Below the pieces are notes generated by a model. The model was given only the letters and a program-made list of their open reading frames with translations, did no database searches and was not told the origin of the DNA. The position numbers and the translations under genes were made by a program. From Bacteriovoracaceae bacterium UBA4097 (GTDB lineage Bacteria > Bdellovibrionota > Bacteriovoracia > Bacteriovoracales > Bacteriovoracaceae), in the NCBI GenBank assembly GCA_002381765.1, contig DFXX01000019.1:1-50126 (forward strand): a DNA stretch of 50,126 nt. Direction: 5' to 3'. Below are positions 1 to 7,871 of the stretch, piece after piece (the stretch's first letter is position 1; every line of letters starts with the position of its first letter).

Positions 1-86
1 CAATACTCAGGCTTAAATATCATTTCCCTCTCTTGGAATTCCCCATCAAGTAGGATAAAAACCACTATTCACAAAGGAGCTAAGAA

Positions 87-944
87 ATGAAAGTCGACAA
101 TTGGATGATTGAGGAATCTTTCCGTAATACTTTTGCCATGGGATTTAAGGTGAAGAAAGTTCTTCATTCTGAACAGTCTCAGTTTCAAAAGATCGACGTG
201 GTTGAGACCGCCTCCGTTGGTAAACTTTTGCTCCTGGATGGAAAAACCATGGTCTCTGATAAGGATGAGTTCGTTTATCACGAAGTGGTCTCTCACATTC
301 CTTATATGGTGTCTCGCAACTGTAAAAAAGTCCTCATTATCGGTGGCGGTGATGGAGGTGTGGTAAGAGAATTCGTAAAACACGCAGATATCGAAAGAAT
401 CGATTTGGTTGAGATCGATGAGCGCGTAATTGAAGTTTCAAAGATTTATTTCCCTGACTGCACTTCCGGTCTTTCTGATAAGCGAGTCAGAGTTCTGCCT
501 GAAGACGGCTTTGCCTTCATCAAGCGCGCTAAAAAAGAATATGACATCATCGTAGTTGATTCTACCGATCCAGTAGACTTTGCTTCTGGTCTCTTTACCG
601 ACGAATTCTATACAGATGTTTATAATGCCCTAACCGATGACGGAATTATGATGAACCAAACCGAGAATCCATTTCTGGATGAATGGGGTATTAAGGGCAT
701 CTACAACAATATGAGAAAAGTATTTCCTATTGTAAATTCCTTTACGGCACCTATGCTTATCTATCCGGGAGTATTCTGGACCTTTGGCTTTTCTTCTAAA
801 AAGTATCGTCCAACCGATATCAATCCGGAAAAGATGCTGGCCATGAATAAGCTTCAGAGAGATCTCAAGTGGTACAATATGGACTGGCATAAAGGTGCAT
901 TTGCTATTTCTAATTTTCATAAGACCATGATTGGTCAGGAGTAA
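87..944 (+). CDS. speE: Spermidine synthase (polyamine aminopropyltransferase)
   Basis: Transfers an aminopropyl group from decarboxylated SAM to putrescine to make spermidine, in the cytosol. The 285-residue length is normal for SpeE. Visible motifs are the SAM-binding loop IGGGDGGVVREF near residue 85, the acidic VEIDERV strand that follows it, and the catalytic VVDSTDP segment near residue 155. The start is set by AAAGGAG at 73-79, seven bases before the ATG. The agmatinase gene follows two bases downstream, so agmatine to putrescine to spermidine is encoded as one unit. The arginine decarboxylase needed to supply agmatine is not in the window. The 86 bases upstream hold the ribosome binding site and nothing else I recognise. 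Confidence 0.95.
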   Translation: MKVDNWMIEESFRNTFAMGFKVKKVLHSEQSQFQKIDVVETASVGKLLLLDGKTMVSDKDEFVYHEVVSHIPYMVSRNCKKVLIIGGGDGGVVREFVKHADIERIDLVEIDERVIEVSKIYFPDCTSGLSDKRVRVLPEDGFAFIKRAKKEYDIIVVDSTDPVDFASGLFTDEFYTDVYNALTDDGIMMNQTENPFLDEWGIKGIYNNMRKVFPIVNSFTAPMLIYPGVFWTFGFSSKKYRPTDINPEKMLAMNKLQRDLKWYNMDWHKGAFAISNFHKTMIGQE

Positions 945-946
945 GA

Positions 947-1840
947 ATGAAAGAACCTCGTCTTATTAAAGAAGTTGAGGGCCTGGAACATGCTAAGGCC
1001 TTTATCGGAACAGATTTTGCTTCGGCCATTTACTCCGATACAACTCACATCCTGGGATTCTGCTTTGATGGAACCACTAGTTTTCGCCCGGGAGCGCGTT
1101 TTGCACCAGGTGCACTTCGTGAAGCTTCCTATGGTCTAGAGGACTATTCGCCTTATCTCGATAAGGATACCCAGGATTATAATATAATAACCATGGGGGA
1201 TCTCCCTATCTATCCGTCTAAGTGGCACATCACTAATGACTTTTTTATGGATATGGTAAAAGATCTGGATCTTAAAAAAGATAATATCAAGTTTCTTACT
1301 ATTGGTGGGGAGCACTCCATTTCTTACGGTCCCATCGTCAAGCATCTTGAGAGCTACCCGGATCTAGTTCTTCTTCACCTGGACGCCCATACGGATTTGC
1401 GGGATGGCTATCTTGAAGAGAAGTATTCCCATGCCTCAATTATTCGTAGAGTCCTAGATCACTTCACTCCTAAGAACAGGCTTATTCAATACGGAATCCG
1501 CTCAGGCCCTCGCGAGGAATTTGAATGGATGAAAGAACATAAGACACTAGCGACCTCTCTGAAGGAGTGTTGTGATTGGTTGGAAGCGATTCCAGACGAG
1601 AGACCAATCTATCTTACCCTTGATTTTGATTTTTTCGATCCTGCTTACTTCCCAGGAACAGGAACACCAGAGGCCGGAGGCGAAGATTTTCATGGTTTCA
1701 TGAGAATACTAAAGATCTTAAACAAGAAGAACTTCGTGGGGGCAGATGTAGTGGAGCTTGCTCCTATGCTAGACCCAACCAATAACTCATCTTGTTTTGC
1801 GTCTAAGGTCACCCGAGAAATCATTCTCGCCATGAACTAA
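947..1840 (+). CDS. speB: Agmatinase (ureohydrolase family)
   Basis: Hydrolyses agmatine to putrescine and urea using a binuclear Mn centre. The 297-residue protein carries the ureohydrolase metal motifs GGEHSISYG (near 125), LHLDAHTDLRD (near 147) and LTLDFDFFDPA (near 225), where family members usually read SxDxDxxDP. The gene starts two bases after speE and has AGGAG just before its ATG, so the two are co-transcribed. Agmatinase rather than arginase is inferred from the speE partner; arginase or another guanidino-ureohydrolase cannot be excluded from sequence alone. A strong hairpin terminator follows the stop codon. Confidence 0.88.
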   Translation: MKEPRLIKEVEGLEHAKAFIGTDFASAIYSDTTHILGFCFDGTTSFRPGARFAPGALREASYGLEDYSPYLDKDTQDYNIITMGDLPIYPSKWHITNDFFMDMVKDLDLKKDNIKFLTIGGEHSISYGPIVKHLESYPDLVLLHLDAHTDLRDGYLEEKYSHASIIRRVLDHFTPKNRLIQYGIRSGPREEFEWMKEHKTLATSLKECCDWLEAIPDERPIYLTLDFDFFDPAYFPGTGTPEAGGEDFHGFMRILKILNKKNFVGADVVELAPMLDPTNNSSCFASKVTREIILAMN

Positions 1841-1847
1841 TTTTTGT

Positions 1848-1873
1848 CAGGGCCTTCGGGCCCTGTTCTTATT
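1848..1873 (+). terminator. Rho-independent terminator of speE-speB
   Basis: A perfect 7-bp stem CAGGGCC/GGCCCTG closed by a stable TTCG tetraloop (1848-1865) is followed by the T-rich stretch TTCTTATT. It lies seven bases after the speB stop. The convergent tatC gene ends at 1869, so the T-rich tail overlaps its last codons. Read on the other strand the hairpin is followed by ACAAAAA, so it should work mainly for the plus-strand operon. Confidence 0.85.
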
Positions 1874-2603
1874 CCATGTGCTTCTTAGCAAGATAGGGAT
1901 GAACGATAACTGAGACTGCGATGATTCCAATTTCATAGAGAATCATCATAGGCACCCAAACACACATCATACTTAAAGGATCCGGAGGAGTCAGTATTGC
2001 TGATAAAGCAGCAAAGATAACTGCGATGTATCGTCGCCATGATCTCAGGGAATACTTTGTCACCATTCCCATAAAGCCCAAAATGACCATGATATTCGGT
2101 AACTGAAAGAGTATTCCCAAAAACACCAAGACCTTTGAGGCCAAAAGCAGATAATCCTGAAGACTCAGCATTGCCTCTACATTTTGAACCCCATAACTCA
2201 TCAGTGTAGAAAAAGTGAAGGGAAAGATCACAAAGTAGCCAAAGGCGACTCCTGCTAAGAAAAGAAAGAATCCCACCAGGATGAAGGGCCTGATGATCTT
2301 GGCCTCTTCATCATAAAGGCCTGGTCTGATAAAGAGCCAAAGTTCTCTGAACCAGAAAGGACTCGCTAAGAAAACACAGGACCAGAAGGCAATTTGAAGC
2401 TCAGCAATAACTTTATCCAAGAGACCTGTAAAGACCACCTTACCTTGAGATCCTATGGCATCTCTAAGGGGAATAAGCAGAAGTTCTGAGATTTGAGAGG
2501 AAAAGCCGTAGCAAATTGAAAAAGAAACCACCAGAATGATCAGAACTCTAATGATTCTAAGACGCAACTCTTCCAAATGTTCCATAATTGTCATTTCTTT
2601 CAT
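1869..2603 (-). CDS. tatC: Sec-independent protein translocase TatC
   Basis: Polytopic inner-membrane receptor of the twin-arginine pathway, which exports folded proteins with RR signal peptides. The 244-residue length fits TatC. The N-terminus EHLEELRLRI is the family signature, and about six hydrophobic segments follow, including a FRELWLFIRPGLYDEE loop and the late ILTPPDP loop. tatA and tatB are not in the window, so this is an isolated copy. No Shine-Dalgarno is visible. Instead TATGAT (2610-2615) lies six bases before the ATG with AAGACA 17 bases further upstream, which suggests a leaderless transcript starting at the ATG. Confidence 0.95.
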   Translation of the reverse strand: MKEMTIMEHLEELRLRIIRVLIILVVSFSICYGFSSQISELLLIPLRDAIGSQGKVVFTGLLDKVIAELQIAFWSCVFLASPFWFRELWLFIRPGLYDEEAKIIRPFILVGFFLFLAGVAFGYFVIFPFTFSTLMSYGVQNVEAMLSLQDYLLLASKVLVFLGILFQLPNIMVILGFMGMVTKYSLRSWRRYIAVIFAALSAILTPPDPLSMMCVWVPMMILYEIGIIAVSVIVHPYLAKKHME

Positions 2604-2609
2604 CGTTTC

Positions 2610-2638
2610 ATCATATCTAGCGAAGTATTTTCTGTCTT
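2610..2638 (-). promoter_or_regulatory. Candidate tatC promoter, leaderless geometry
   Basis: On the minus strand AAGACA (2633-2638), a 17-base spacer and TATGAT (2610-2615) sit so that only six bases separate the -10 element from the tatC ATG at 2603. Transcription would start at or next to the A of the ATG. Motif matching was done by eye. Confidence 0.45.
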
Positions 2639-2658
2639 ATTTTTTCTCCTTTTCGGGT

Positions 2659-2664
2659 TAGAAT
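2659..2664 (+). promoter_or_regulatory. Candidate -10 element, leaderless geometry
   Basis: TAGAAT ends six bases before the ATG at 2671, and no Shine-Dalgarno lies between. No convincing -35 element is visible. It is divergent from the tatC promoter. Confidence 0.35.
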
Positions 2665-2670
2665 GATCTT

Positions 2671-3282
2671 ATGAAATGTATGGTCATAATCCTTATTCTT
2701 TTCTCTTTTCAGTCCTGGGCCAAGTCACCTGAGCTATTAAAATGCCTGGGGGCCGAAGAAAAGCGCCTTCATTTGGAGAAGAACACTGGTCCTATTTATG
2801 ATTTGAATCAGCGCCTGATCGCGGAAATGGTTCAGATTCCTGATGCCATCATCGATGCTAATGCCTTTAAAAAAATCTGCTCACCAGATGGATCAGAGAG
2901 TTTAAAACTCCTGCAATTAACTATTACTCAAGGAAAGTCATTGTTCAAAATCCCTTCAAATGTTGTTGGGATGCAAAGGCAAATTGCTCAGGGGATGATC
3001 GATGATTATGTCGAGACCAGTAAGGAAATCCTGCTGAATTTGATAACGCAAATTCAGGTCTTATCCCCTACTCCTCACTGCCTGGAAGAGGAAATTCCTC
3101 TCTTAAAGAATTTCTTTTACGAGATTAAGCATCTTCAGGAAGAAGTGGATATTGCCCAGATCTTTCGGGGACGAGATACCAAGATATTTGATGAATTAAA
3201 AAACTACCCTAAGTACTTTCAGCGCTGCTTGGCCCGTCTTAAAAAGAAGCCTAAATCTGGATCGACTTCCGTCCCTAAATAG
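2671..3282 (+). CDS. Secreted protein of unknown function
   Basis: I do not recognise a family. The 203-residue product begins with a short signal peptide, MKCMVIILILFSFQSWA, likely cleaved after the Ala at 17, so export to the periplasm is probable. The mature part is largely helical with four scattered cysteines (near 25, 68, 138 and 190) that could form disulfides, and ends in a Lys-rich tail. The last 64 bases overlap the 3' end of the convergent Fe-S gene, so the C-terminal tail of at least one of the two proteins tolerates antisense coding. The start has no ribosome binding site; see the TAGAAT element just upstream. Confidence 0.7.
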   Translation: MKCMVIILILFSFQSWAKSPELLKCLGAEEKRLHLEKNTGPIYDLNQRLIAEMVQIPDAIIDANAFKKICSPDGSESLKLLQLTITQGKSLFKIPSNVVGMQRQIAQGMIDDYVETSKEILLNLITQIQVLSPTPHCLEEEIPLLKNFFYEIKHLQEEVDIAQIFRGRDTKIFDELKNYPKYFQRCLARLKKKPKSGSTSVPK

Positions 3283-3992
3283 GCCTGAATGAGTTTGGAA
3301 GTTTCTTCTTCCTCTCGCTGAGATGCACTCTTTTGATAAGAAATAATAACGGCCTTATCTTTAAAACTCTCTACCTCAAGCTTCCAGTCGCTTAATCGGG
3401 TAAATGCCGAAAGCTTCTCTTCCACTAGTAGAACCCAATCAGCTAGCGGACGATCTTTGTAATGGCGGACCCTCTTCTGAACGGCCTCAGAGTCCTTAAT
3501 CCATTTTTCTAGTTGTGGCTTACAGCTTCTGCATCCCATCCCAGCTTTATTCTTCAAGCTATGATCGGCCCTAAGATCAGCTTCTCTTATACCAAAGCAG
3601 CGGCAAATCAGAGGACTTGTATCTTTATAAAGATATTCTCGGCCTTGATATCTATCAAGTGAAGCTTTTAGAAGTTCCAGAGGAGTAAAAAAAATGTCCT
3701 GAGATTTTTCTGTCCAAAGATCCCAGAATTCCTGATCTTTCTGAAAGACTTTCTCCCAAGTTTTAAGAGTAAGCTCTCCCGCGGCCTGAGCATTTTTCCC
3801 CTGCAGAAGATAGCATAATGAAGAGAGCCATATATCTCGATCCCCCTCATAAGCGGCTGCCTCAATCACATCTTTGGGTCCAAATATAAGGGAGAGGGCA
3901 TGCTTTGAAGAATTATGAGTAATCCGAACCGAAGGATTCTCCAGTTTACGATTATAAGCATCTTCAGAAAGGCAATTTCTAAGGCTGATCAT
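3219..3992 (-). CDS. NifU-like protein with BFD-type [2Fe-2S] domain and degenerate scaffold domain
   Basis: The clearest part is a BFD/NifU-middle-type [2Fe-2S] motif, CRCFG at residues 130-134 and CRSC at 154-157 preceded by AGMG. The second and third cysteines are 21 residues apart, versus about 31-32 in Bfd and NifU. Residues 10-85 resemble by eye the IscU/NifU scaffold fold (KLENPS, then LLQGKNAQAAGEL) but lack its three cysteine ligands. The C-terminal 85 residues occupy the place of an Nfu domain but have no CxxC. This suggests a three-domain NifU-like protein that kept only the middle cluster. The ATG at 3992 is chosen because a start at 4070 would overlap map by 90 bases; as drawn the overlap is 14 bases. 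Function could be Fe-S trafficking or redox sensing; that is inference. Confidence 0.65.
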   Translation of the reverse strand: MISLRNCLSEDAYNRKLENPSVRITHNSSKHALSLIFGPKDVIEAAAYEGDRDIWLSSLCYLLQGKNAQAAGELTLKTWEKVFQKDQEFWDLWTEKSQDIFFTPLELLKASLDRYQGREYLYKDTSPLICRCFGIREADLRADHSLKNKAGMGCRSCKPQLEKWIKDSEAVQKRVRHYKDRPLADWVLLVEEKLSAFTRLSDWKLEVESFKDKAVIISYQKSASQREEEETSKLIQAYLGTEVDPDLGFFLRRAKQR

Positions 3993-4764
3993 CTTCTGGA
4001 GTCCATTCCTCTGGTGAGAACTGAGTGAGAATTTCATATCCTTCCTCAGTAATAAGAATGGTATGTTCAAATTGAGCTGACCATGACTTATCTTTAGTCA
4101 CTACCGTCCAGTCATCATCTAGAACTTTACAATGTCGTTTTCCAAGATTGATCATGGGTTCAATAGTAAAGGTCATTCCAGGCCGCATTTCTACTCCGGT
4201 CCCTTTATTTCCCACATGAACAATTTGAGGATCTTCGTGGAACTTTCGCCCAATGCCATGGCCACAGTACTCGTGAACCACAGAGTATCCATGAGAGTGA
4301 GCTAGCTCCTCGATAACGGCACCGATATCCCCTACTCTTGCACCTGGGCGACAAACTGAAATTCCCGCCATCATGCACTCATGAGTGACTTCCACCAACT
4401 TTTTCACCTCTGGCTTCACGTTTCCAATGAGAAAAGTGGCATTAGTATCTCCATGAAACCCCTTCCAAATGTTGGTGACATCCAGATTTAAGATATCTCC
4501 ATCACGCAGGATATCCTTCTCTGAAGGAATGCCATGACAGATGACTTCATTTTTTGAGGTACAAAGGGATTTGGGAAAACCGTGGTAACCAAGAGTTGCA
4601 GGTATTGCGCCGCGATTAATAGTATAGGTATGACACAATTTATTAATATCTTCGGTACTCATGCCAATCTTGAGATTCTTTCCTAGATAGTGAAGAGTCT
4701 TAGCTGCTAGCTTACAAGACTCACGCATGATTTGAATTTCTCTATCTGATTTTATGGTTATCAT
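3979..4764 (-). CDS. map: Type I methionine aminopeptidase
   Basis: Removes the initiator Met from nascent proteins. The product is 261 residues from the ATG at 4764. Metal ligands are visible in the standard order: LDVTNIWKGFHGDTNATF (Asp/Asp), HEYCGHGIGRKFHEDP (His), FTIEPM (Glu) and SAQFEHTILIT (Glu). This ATG is preferred over one 15 bases upstream because the protein then begins ITIKSDREIQIMRES like other MetAPs. TATAAG lies six bases before it, so the GGGA just upstream may belong to the promoter rather than the mRNA. The downstream NifU-like gene overlaps its end by 14 bases. Confidence 0.95.
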   Translation of the reverse strand: MITIKSDREIQIMRESCKLAAKTLHYLGKNLKIGMSTEDINKLCHTYTINRGAIPATLGYHGFPKSLCTSKNEVICHGIPSEKDILRDGDILNLDVTNIWKGFHGDTNATFLIGNVKPEVKKLVEVTHECMMAGISVCRPGARVGDIGAVIEELAHSHGYSVVHEYCGHGIGRKFHEDPQIVHVGNKGTGVEMRPGMTFTIEPMINLGKRHCKVLDDDWTVVTKDKSWSAQFEHTILITEEGYEILTQFSPEEWTPEDDQP

Positions 4765-4770
4765 GCTTCC

Positions 4771-4776
4771 CTTATA
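4771..4776 (-). promoter_or_regulatory. Candidate map -10 element, leaderless geometry
   Basis: TATAAG on the minus strand is separated by six bases (GGAAGC) from the map ATG at 4764. No good -35 element is seen at 16-18 bases. Confidence 0.4.
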
Positions 4777-4809
4777 CACTTTTAACCCGATTTAAGCTAG
4801 TTTGAAGGA

Positions 4810-5778
4810 ATGAAAAGCTTGCAAGTTATTAGAGTGAATATATCCCCTTATCAACGGGCCGATTTTATCGCCCAGGAAAAGTCCGCTCTGGAAAAGCTTC
4901 CCGGTATTGATTATCGTAGTTTAGAAGATTTTAATTCTGATCAAGAGCTGGTTCTCATAACCAATACCCACACGCGCCTTGCGAAACTCCCCAAGGAGCT
5001 TCTTAGCAGGACTCGCCTCATCCTTCACCCTAACTCCGGCTATGATCACTTCGCGGAAGATAGATCACTGTGGGAAGGTATTACTACCGTCATTGGCCAT
5101 GAAATCCGGGCACAAGCGGTAGCTGAGTATAGCCTGGGGTGCTTGTTTCAAGGCATGCTTGAGCTGCCTCAACACCTTATCTGGGATAAGAATCGAAATT
5201 GGGAGCGCCCTCTTTTGAAAGATCAGAAGGTTCTGGTCTTTGGTTATGGCCATATTGGAAAAAAAGTTGCCGATACCCTGGCAACACTTGGCATGAAGGT
5301 CACGGTTATTGATCCCTATATCTCACAATGCCCTCATAATTTAGTCCAAGTGTGGTCACGAGATTTAGTCAAGGAGGCACGGGCCGTTTTGGTGTGCTCA
5401 AGTTTAAATAGCACCTCTCGCAAGCTCTTCAATAAAGATTTCTTCAATGAGCTAAGTCCTGAAGCACTCTTTATCAATGGTGCCCGAGGCCCCTTAGTGG
5501 ATGAGGCTGCTTTGAAAGTATTTCTCTTAAATAATCCCCGAGCTTATGCTTTCCTGGACGTCTTTGAAGAAGAGCCTTTTCAGGAAGAGTGGGTTAATTT
5601 CCCGCAAGTCTGGAAGACCAGCCATATTGCTGGGGTTCATAAGGATCTCGACCAAGGCATCATCGATTTTGAATATAAAGTCCTTCAGGATTATCTCTCG
5701 CTAGATACCAAGAATTTTAATCAAAAGTATCAGCACGAGCTCTTACAAATGAAATGGAAACAAGGAGAATTGATTTGA
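4810..5778 (+). CDS. D-isomer-specific 2-hydroxyacid dehydrogenase family protein
   Basis: NAD(P)-dependent oxidoreductase of the SerA/LdhA/GhrA fold. In 322 residues it shows the Rossmann motif VFGYGHIGKKVADTL (near 142) with VID acidic end, the substrate-binding NGARGPLVDEAAL (catalytic Arg near 225), FLDVFEEEPF and the catalytic His in SHIAGVH (near 277). The substrate cannot be told. The spacing before the ATG is odd, since GAAGGA directly abuts it, and a weak TAGTTT lies six bases upstream. The following ureohydrolase gene starts inside its stop codon region, so the two are translationally coupled. Erythronate-4-phosphate or phosphoglycerate dehydrogenase are alternatives. Confidence 0.85.
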   Translation: MKSLQVIRVNISPYQRADFIAQEKSALEKLPGIDYRSLEDFNSDQELVLITNTHTRLAKLPKELLSRTRLILHPNSGYDHFAEDRSLWEGITTVIGHEIRAQAVAEYSLGCLFQGMLELPQHLIWDKNRNWERPLLKDQKVLVFGYGHIGKKVADTLATLGMKVTVIDPYISQCPHNLVQVWSRDLVKEARAVLVCSSLNSTSRKLFNKDFFNELSPEALFINGARGPLVDEAALKVFLLNNPRAYAFLDVFEEEPFQEEWVNFPQVWKTSHIAGVHKDLDQGIIDFEYKVLQDYLSLDTKNFNQKYQHELLQMKWKQGELI

Positions 5779-6848
5779 AGTTTTTCTCACAACTCATGAC
5801 TCTGCCTGGAAATGGCGTCTATACGGTTCATACTGCCAAAGAAAAAAAAGAGAAACTTTTTAAGTCTTATTACGGTACGACTAAAACGGAGAATGCTAGA
5901 ACGAAATGGCTTAAAAGCCTGGAGAAATTAAAAACCGACAGACCCTGGCTTATTGGTATCCCTTCCGACTCAGGAGGTGGAATTCAAAGAGGAGCAAATT
6001 GGGGACCATTATTTGTTCGTCAGGAAATCTTAGCTGAAAGAAATGAATTCTTTGATTTAGGTGATGTGAGAGTCATTCCTCATCTTCTTCACGATAAATA
6101 TCTAAATAACGAGACCATTAAGCTTTGCCAGAAATCTCTTTATGGAAAGACCAGCAAGCTTCCAGTATCCCCTCTGAGCATTACCGATAAGGTCCTGTCT
6201 GACATTTATAGGAAGTATCCCGATGCTAGAATTCTAGGAATTGGTGGAGATCACTCCATCAGTTACCCACTGGTCAAAACCTGGCTTGCAAGCAGAAAAA
6301 ATTTAAGTAAGGCAGCTGTGTTGCACTTTGATGCTCACACCGATCTGATGGACAGAAGGCTCGGAATCGATTTTTGTTTTGGCACCTGGACCTATCATAT
6401 CCTCCATGACTTAGAGACCACAGACCACATCATTCAAGTCGGGATCCGCTCAAGTGGTAAGGATAAGAAGCATTGGAAGGAGACCTTGGGTGTTGAGCAA
6501 ATTTGGGCAAAAGATGTTCACAAGCTGGGAGTAGAGAAGACCTATAAAAAAATTGCAAAGCAATACAAAGAATTGGGAGTGGAAGAAGTCTATATTAGTT
6601 TTGATATAGATGCTCTGGATGAAAAGTATGCTTCTGCTACAGGAACTCCAGAAAAAGATGGCCTTCTTCCCACTGACTGTGCAGGAATTATCCGACTTCT
6701 GGCCCAGGACTTTAAAATCACTGGTGCTGACATGATGGAAGTCGCCCCCTTTGTCTGGCCCGAAGGTGTAGATGCACGAGATCAAAGAAGTGCCTTAAGT
6801 GTAGCGGGTGATATGACTAGGATTCTTCTAGAAGTCTTAAAACCATGA
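5775..6848 (+). CDS. Second arginase/agmatinase-family ureohydrolase
   Basis: Mn-dependent guanidino hydrolase by motif: GIGGDHSISYP (near 155), LHFDAHTDLMD (near 185) and ISFDIDALDEK (near 274). At 357 residues it is about 60 longer than SpeB, with an extra N-terminal segment of about 60 residues. I choose the TTG at 5775 because AAGGAG (5762-5767) sits seven bases before it and it overlaps the preceding stop as TTGA; an ATG at 5754 has no ribosome binding site. It is coupled to the dehydrogenase before it and to aat after it (ATGA at 6845). It is a distant paralogue of the 947-1840 gene, so arginase, formiminoglutamase or another guanidino substrate is possible. Confidence 0.85.
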   Translation: MKFFSQLMTLPGNGVYTVHTAKEKKEKLFKSYYGTTKTENARTKWLKSLEKLKTDRPWLIGIPSDSGGGIQRGANWGPLFVRQEILAERNEFFDLGDVRVIPHLLHDKYLNNETIKLCQKSLYGKTSKLPVSPLSITDKVLSDIYRKYPDARILGIGGDHSISYPLVKTWLASRKNLSKAAVLHFDAHTDLMDRRLGIDFCFGTWTYHILHDLETTDHIIQVGIRSSGKDKKHWKETLGVEQIWAKDVHKLGVEKTYKKIAKQYKELGVEEVYISFDIDALDEKYASATGTPEKDGLLPTDCAGIIRLLAQDFKITGADMMEVAPFVWPEGVDARDQRSALSVAGDMTRILLEVLKP

Positions 6849-7510
6849 GAAGAGTTGTTTTTCCTCCCATTGAAGAGGCAACCGAGGATGGTCTGGTTGC
6901 CATCGGTGGTGATTTAGAGATTGATACTTTGCAGACAGCTTATAAGCAGGGAATTTTTCCCTGGCCTATTTCAGTGGAACTACCCCTTGCCTGGTTCTCC
7001 CCTGACCCTAGAGGAGTTCTTGAATTTCAGGAGTTCCATGTGTCTCGCTCATTTGAGAAATTCTTAAAGAAGAATCCTTATACAGTTACCTTTAATCAGG
7101 CCTTCTCCGAAGTCATCAGGGCCTGTGCTGCTATTCCTCGAAAAGGCCAACGAGACACCTGGATCACTCCTCAGATCATCAAAGGTTATGAAAAGCTATT
7201 TGAATTTGGTGAGGCCTATTCAGTCGATGTCTGGCAAGAGGATCGATTAGTGGGAGGACTCTACGGTGTGGTGATGGGAGAATTTGTTTCCGGTGAGTCG
7301 ATGTTTATGAAGGAAGATAATGCCTCCAAGCTTGCTCTCTATTCACTTATAAATATTCTCTCAAGTAAGGGCATTCAGCGACTTGATACCCAGATGGTAA
7401 CTCCCGTAGTCGAGCAGTTCGGAGGCAAGTACATACCTCGTAAACAGTTTATTAAATCTTTGAAGGACGTGAACTGGACACGTAGGAGAGAAGAGATCTT
7501 CTCTATTTAG
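6845..7510 (+). CDS. aat: Leucyl/phenylalanyl-tRNA-protein transferase
   Basis: Adds Leu or Phe to proteins with N-terminal Arg or Lys, creating an N-degron for ClpS/ClpAP. The 221-residue protein shows the family hallmarks: FPPIEEATEDGLVAIGG at the N-terminus, AYKQGIFPWP, WFSPDPRGVL and GEFVSGESMF, then the late DTQMVTPVVEQFGG. It overlaps the upstream ureohydrolase by four bases (ATGA). Its end overlaps the convergent ferredoxin-like gene by eight bases, so there is no room for a terminator between them. Confidence 0.95.
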   Translation: MRRVVFPPIEEATEDGLVAIGGDLEIDTLQTAYKQGIFPWPISVELPLAWFSPDPRGVLEFQEFHVSRSFEKFLKKNPYTVTFNQAFSEVIRACAAIPRKGQRDTWITPQIIKGYEKLFEFGEAYSVDVWQEDRLVGGLYGVVMGEFVSGESMFMKEDNASKLALYSLINILSSKGIQRLDTQMVTPVVEQFGGKYIPRKQFIKSLKDVNWTRRREEIFSI

Positions 7511-7868
7511 CAGGATTAAATTCAGGCATCTTTAACAGCTCCGGATATTTTTCAACACAAAGACCACAGGCAATGCAACCCTTCTCATCGATGGTAATTT
7601 TATCTTTTTTAACCTTTATAGCATTAGTAGGACAAATGGCTTCAATCGCTTCAGGGGTTTCAATTGATCTAAGATCATCCTTACCCCCAATATATTCAGG
7701 TACTTTTTTTAGTCTCGGAGAATAGAAGTATATCTTATTAGGCCATTCCGTTTTATGAAGATTAAAAAACTTAAAGAGCTTCTCTGCCTTCAAAGCCTTG
7801 ACTTGTCTTTGAGACCACCAACTCTTAAGTACAGATACTTTATTATAATATTTTCTATTTAAGATCAT
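7503..7868 (-). CDS. NuoI/hydrogenase-type ferredoxin subunit with a single [4Fe-4S] site
   Basis: The 121-residue protein ends in a ferredoxin fold that keeps exactly one cluster set: Cys79 in CPTNAI and Cys98, Cys101, Cys104 in CIACGLC. In a two-cluster ferredoxin those four bind cluster II. The CxxCxxC of motif one is absent and the fourth Cys of motif two is Tyr108 (EKYP instead of EVCP), so cluster I is cleanly lost. The N-terminal 60 residues are basic and aromatic and unrecognised. It is the last gene of the operon, three bases after the NuoCD-like gene. It probably passes electrons to or from the NuoB/CD-like subunits; that is inference. Confidence 0.75.
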   Translation of the reverse strand: MILNRKYYNKVSVLKSWWSQRQVKALKAEKLFKFFNLHKTEWPNKIYFYSPRLKKVPEYIGGKDDLRSIETPEAIEAICPTNAIKVKKDKITIDEKGCIACGLCVEKYPELLKMPEFNPAK

Positions 7869-7871
7869 CTG

